Source: an uncultured Muribaculum sp.
Lineage (GTDB): Bacteria > Bacteroidota > Bacteroidia > Bacteroidales > Muribaculaceae
DNA: 27,341 nucleotides
Assembly (NCBI GenBank): GCA_910578785.1
Contig: CAJTSJ010000037.1
Location: 1 to 27,341, forward strand
Direction of reading: 5' to 3'
Under the pieces are notes generated by a model. The model searched no databases, was not told the origin of the DNA, and saw only the letters and a program-made list of their open reading frames with translations. Position numbers and translations under genes: made by a program. This document shows positions 24,680-27,341 of this stretch, in pieces (position 1 is the first letter of the stretch; each line of letters starts with the position of its first letter).

Positions 24680-25870
24680 ATGAATCAAAAGATGAAATCG
24701 CCGTTAGCGCTACTGTTATTTCTCTTCTCTTTCAGTTTTGCATCAGCCCAACAGCTTGAAATGCTCGAGTTCAAGGAGACCACCGAGCTAAGCGCGGCAC
24801 AGTACAAGGAATATGACTCAAACCAGAATGCATGCGCCCTTATCAAACTCGGGCTTATCGCCAACGACCCGGTGTTCGAAGGCAGTGTAGTCAAATCAGA
24901 AAACAAGGGTGGCGTATATTGGCTTTATGTACCGCAAGGCACCAACCGTCTGACCATACAGACTTCCAACTATCTTCCTTTGCGGGTTGAATTCGAACCT
25001 GTGAAAAGTCTTTTCACATACCACATGACCGTGGCTCCAAAGCAGAACGGCGGCGGAAGCTCAACTCCAGCCCAGCCGACTACTGCCACCCCGGCAACCG
25101 CACCCGCACCCGCCGGCAATGTGCTTCCTATAAGCATCCCCGCCCTGCCCAGCGTCAATATAGGCGGACAGGATGTACAGCAAGGAGGTCCGGTTGACTT
25201 CAACATGGTGCTCATCAAGCACGGCCGCTTTGAGATGGGAGCTACCCCCGAACAGCAGAGCAACGAAAAGGACGAAACTCCCGTACACTACGTCACCATC
25301 ACACGTGACTACTATATCGGCGAGACTGAAGTAACCCAGGCTTTGTGGGAGCGCATCATGGGCAACAATCCGTCGGCCTACAAGTCGCCCAACAATCCGG
25401 TAGAGAACATCACCTACGGCGATGCCTTCGACTTCTGCCGCAAGCTGAGCCAGCTCACCAAAAAGACCTTCCGTCTGCCCACCGAGGCCGAATGGGAGTA
25501 TGCGGCCCGTGGCGCACAGAACATGACCGACACTAAATTCTCAGGCGACAACACCGCCGAAGAGGTAGGCTGGTACAGAATCAACGCCGGCGGACACCAT
25601 CACCCCGTCAAAGAGAAAAAGCCTAACGAAGCCGGACTTTACGACATGAGCGGCAACGTATGGGAAATCTGCGAAGACTACAAGCAGGACTATACCCCCG
25701 GCGACAAGCGCGACCCGGTCTGCACGAAGCGCAGCGACCTTCGCGTTCGCCGTGGCGGCGCATGGGAATGCCCCAGCAATGAAGACCTTCGCGTGGCTTT
25801 CCGCCGTAAGATGCCCGAAAAGGACCGCAACAACGCCACCGGACTTCGAATCGTGATGGAGGTCGACTAA
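24680..25870 (+). CDS. Exported SUMF1/FGE-like protein, catalytic pair incomplete
   Basis: A 396-residue protein. The signal peptide ends around ASAQ (24); Met5 is an alternative start. Residues about 25-118 form a beta-rich module (GGVYWLYVPQGTNRLTIQT) often seen in front of SUMF1 domains in Bacteroidales. A Pro/Thr/Ala linker (126-150) follows. The formylglycine-generating-enzyme-type domain covers about 172-394: MVLIKHGRFEMG, GETEVTQALWERIMGNNPSA, RLPTEAEWEYAARG, AGLYDMSGNVWEICED and RVRRGGAWEC. In true FGE two cysteines five residues apart bind copper. Here C364 matches the first, but the second position is D369. Conversion of sulfatase cysteines is therefore doubtful, and no sulfatase gene is nearby. 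A structural or ligand-binding role is more likely (inference). Confidence 0.88.
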   Translation: MNQKMKSPLALLLFLFSFSFASAQQLEMLEFKETTELSAAQYKEYDSNQNACALIKLGLIANDPVFEGSVVKSENKGGVYWLYVPQGTNRLTIQTSNYLPLRVEFEPVKSLFTYHMTVAPKQNGGGSSTPAQPTTATPATAPAPAGNVLPISIPALPSVNIGGQDVQQGGPVDFNMVLIKHGRFEMGATPEQQSNEKDETPVHYVTITRDYYIGETEVTQALWERIMGNNPSAYKSPNNPVENITYGDAFDFCRKLSQLTKKTFRLPTEAEWEYAARGAQNMTDTKFSGDNTAEEVGWYRINAGGHHHPVKEKKPNEAGLYDMSGNVWEICEDYKQDYTPGDKRDPVCTKRSDLRVRRGGAWECPSNEDLRVAFRRKMPEKDRNNATGLRIVMEVD

Positions 25871-25897
25871 TCAAACATTTCACAACCATAGACTATC

Positions 25898-26950
25898 ATG
25901 CTGAAATTCAAAGCCATAATAGCTTCAATACTCCTGTCCGTAGCGACAGGAGTATTTGCTCAATCGCCACTCAAGTTCAACGAAAACGGCGAATTTAAGA
26001 TTCTCCAGTTCACCGACACCCATTTCCGTTGGGACAAAGGCGATGAAAAAACCGTGTCCACGATGATGACAGAAGCCATCGAAGCCGAAAATCCCGACTT
26101 CATAATCATCACAGGTGACCTCATCTATTCCACCAACGTGGAGAAAGCACTGCAACAGCTTTTCGCACCGATAGTAGACAGCGGCATACCTTTCGCTTTT
26201 GTTTTCGGCAACCACGACCACCAGTTTGAACTTAACAGAAGCCAGATTTATGACATCGTACGGCATATGCCGGGATGCGTAATGCCGGACCGGGGCAATG
26301 CACAGAGTCCGGACTATACGCTTGAAGTGATGTCATCCGACGGCACTAAGCCGGCATCGGTACTATATTGCCTTGACTCACACGCCGGAGCACAGGTAAA
26401 CGGCGCAGGACGCTACGCATGGCTCACCTCCAATCAGATTGTCTGGTACAAGACCAACAGCATCCGATACACCGAAAACAACGACGGACAACCCCTGCCG
26501 TCACTTATGTTCTTCCACATCCCCCTGCCCGAAGCCAAGTATGCCCATGACGACAAGTCAATCTACTATCTTGGCGAGGCCGGAGAAAAGGTCTGCAGTC
26601 CCCACATGAATTCAGGCATGTTCACAGCCATCATGGAGCAGAACGACGTATTTGCCGCCTTCTTCGGACATGACCACGACAACGACTTCCTGATTCCCTA
26701 CTACGGCGTTCTTCTTGGGTATGGCCGGTACGGAGGCTCTAAGGGTGCCGTATACAACCATATCGGCAAGAACGGATCACGCATAATCGTTCTGAAGGAG
26801 GGCCAAAAAGAGCTCGACACATGGTTGAGACTCCGTGGAGAAGAAGAAGTGGTCAACAAGGCATCGTTCCCTTCGGACTTCAAAGGCAAAAAGCGCAAGT
26901 CGAAAAAAGACAAAAAGAAAAAACAGGAACAGACAGAAACCGAAGAATAG
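25898..26950 (+). CDS. Exported calcineurin-like metallophosphatase
   Basis: A 350-residue protein with a signal peptide (MLKFKAIIASILLSVATGVFAQ). All classical metallophosphoesterase motifs are present: DTH (D40, H42), GD (D74), GNHDH (N105, H106, D107), H207 in FFHIPL, and GHDH (H258, H260). These bind two metal ions and support hydrolysis of phosphomono- or diesters. The arrangement resembles the secreted, purple-acid-phosphatase-like group common in Bacteroidetes; the natural substrate is unknown. The C-terminus is a 20-residue tail dense in lysine, then Gln/Glu. The gene starts 27 nt after the SUMF1-like gene and is followed by the operon terminator. It could be a functional partner of the operon or a loosely attached last gene. 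Confidence 0.92.
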   Translation: MLKFKAIIASILLSVATGVFAQSPLKFNENGEFKILQFTDTHFRWDKGDEKTVSTMMTEAIEAENPDFIIITGDLIYSTNVEKALQQLFAPIVDSGIPFAFVFGNHDHQFELNRSQIYDIVRHMPGCVMPDRGNAQSPDYTLEVMSSDGTKPASVLYCLDSHAGAQVNGAGRYAWLTSNQIVWYKTNSIRYTENNDGQPLPSLMFFHIPLPEAKYAHDDKSIYYLGEAGEKVCSPHMNSGMFTAIMEQNDVFAAFFGHDHDNDFLIPYYGVLLGYGRYGGSKGAVYNHIGKNGSRIIVLKEGQKELDTWLRLRGEEEVVNKASFPSDFKGKKRKSKKDKKKKQEQTETEE

Positions 26951-26980
26951 ACCGCGCTATATCGGAAATAACTCATATGT

Positions 26981-27023
26981 AAGCCAGAATAATGACACGA
27001 TTCAACACTCATTATTCCGGCTT
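26981..27023 (+). terminator. Rho-independent terminator of the tubulin-like operon
   Basis: AAGCCAGAATAATGA (26981-26995) pairs with TCATTATTCCGGCTT (27009-27023) with a single mismatch in 15 positions, around a 13-nt loop, and is followed by a T run. Confidence 0.9.
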
Positions 27024-27233
27024 TTTTAATAAAATGACAAATTCAATTATTTAGACTGACACAAATCGGCCCGATCTATATCCAACAGACTTATATGACC
27101 CGATTTCAAGCCCACCATAGGATTGCAGGCACGCCGGACAATACTTCATGCTTAAACGCCTGTATTTGAGATACAATAGCCAATACCTCAACCATGACCG
27201 GCCATTTTTTTCATTAAAAAATCGACAAAACTA

Positions 27234-27264
27234 TTTGCAAATTCAAAATAAAGCTGTAACTTTG
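27234..27264 (+). promoter_or_regulatory. Promoter of tRNA-Val
   Basis: TTTG at 27234-27237, 19-nt spacing, and TAACTTTG at 27257-27264 match the Bacteroidetes consensus exactly. The tRNA begins 22 nt after the -7 element. Confidence 0.88.
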
Positions 27265-27286
27265 CATCGCTTTAAACGAAGAACAC

Positions 27287-27341
27287 GGGCGTTTAGCTCA
27301 GCTGGTTCAGAGCATCTGCCTTACAAGCAGAGGGTCGGGGG
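27287..27341 (+). tRNA. tRNA-Val(TAC), 5' part only
   Basis: The 5' acceptor strand is GGGCGTT and the D arm contains AGCTCAGCTGGTT. The anticodon stem TCTGC pairs with GCAGA, with anticodon TAC at 27322-27324. The window ends in the T arm; the rest lies downstream. Confidence 0.93.

Larger units (their letters stand above)
26951..27286. other. Intergenic region before tRNA-Val
   Basis: This stretch of about 340 nt contains the operon terminator and the tRNA-Val promoter, both listed separately. Between them (about 27030-27230) I see no convincing ORF, RNA gene or repeat. Confidence 0.6.

Noticed and set aside
24680..25870. Reading the SUMF1-domain protein as a sulfatase-activating enzyme
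   Set aside because: The second catalytic cysteine is missing and no sulfatase is nearby.

Overview
The window looks like a chromosomal segment of a Bacteroidales bacterium, probably a Muribaculaceae-like gut commensal. Several promoters match the Bacteroidetes pattern TTTG-N19-21-TAnnTTTG. Start codons lack Shine-Dalgarno sequences. Lipoprotein signals are of the Bacteroidetes kind, including an acidic SDDDN stretch after one lipid cysteine. The tRNAs lack an encoded CCA. The order is a solid inference; the family is a guess from overall gene character.

Layout. Positions 1-210 hold the 3' part of tRNA-Gly(GCC), a complete tRNA-Leu(GAG) and a terminator. They are followed by rsmG (16S rRNA m7G methyltransferase) and a metallo-beta-lactamase-fold hydrolase. 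Next comes a small accessory patch (1.6-2.9 kb): a broken small gene with a signal peptide in one frame and a T9SS-like sorting tail in another, a probable surface lipoprotein, a hairpin terminator and a DUF1232 membrane protein. On the minus strand, a Kef-type cation/proton antiporter with a Usp-like cytoplasmic half overlaps by ATGA with a small PH-like membrane protein.

From 5.8 to 12.5 kb a plus-strand operon encodes a tripartite RND efflux pump (adaptor, HAE1-family permease, TolC-family outer-membrane lipoprotein) followed by lpxA (lipid A acyltransferase), and ends at a strong terminator. nifJ (pyruvate:ferredoxin oxidoreductase) stands alone with its own promoter and terminator (12.56-16.33 kb).

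The most unusual part is 16.35-27.02 kb. It reads as one nine-gene transcription unit with a promoter at its head, no clear internal terminator and a terminator at its end. It begins with a small three-helix membrane protein and a 1070-residue tubulin/FtsZ-superfamily protein (GLGGTGG loop and GGTGSGS signature). A zinc-ribbon/TM/acidic-linker/MORN-like protein follows, then six exported proteins: two of unknown family, two related NTF2-like proteins, a formylglycine-generating-enzyme-like (SUMF1) protein lacking one of the two catalytic cysteines, and a calcineurin-type metallophosphatase. My inference is an envelope-spanning apparatus in which a cytoplasmic tubulin-like GTPase is linked through membrane proteins to periplasmic or secreted partners. 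The window ends in a tRNA-Val(TAC) with a consensus Bacteroidetes promoter.
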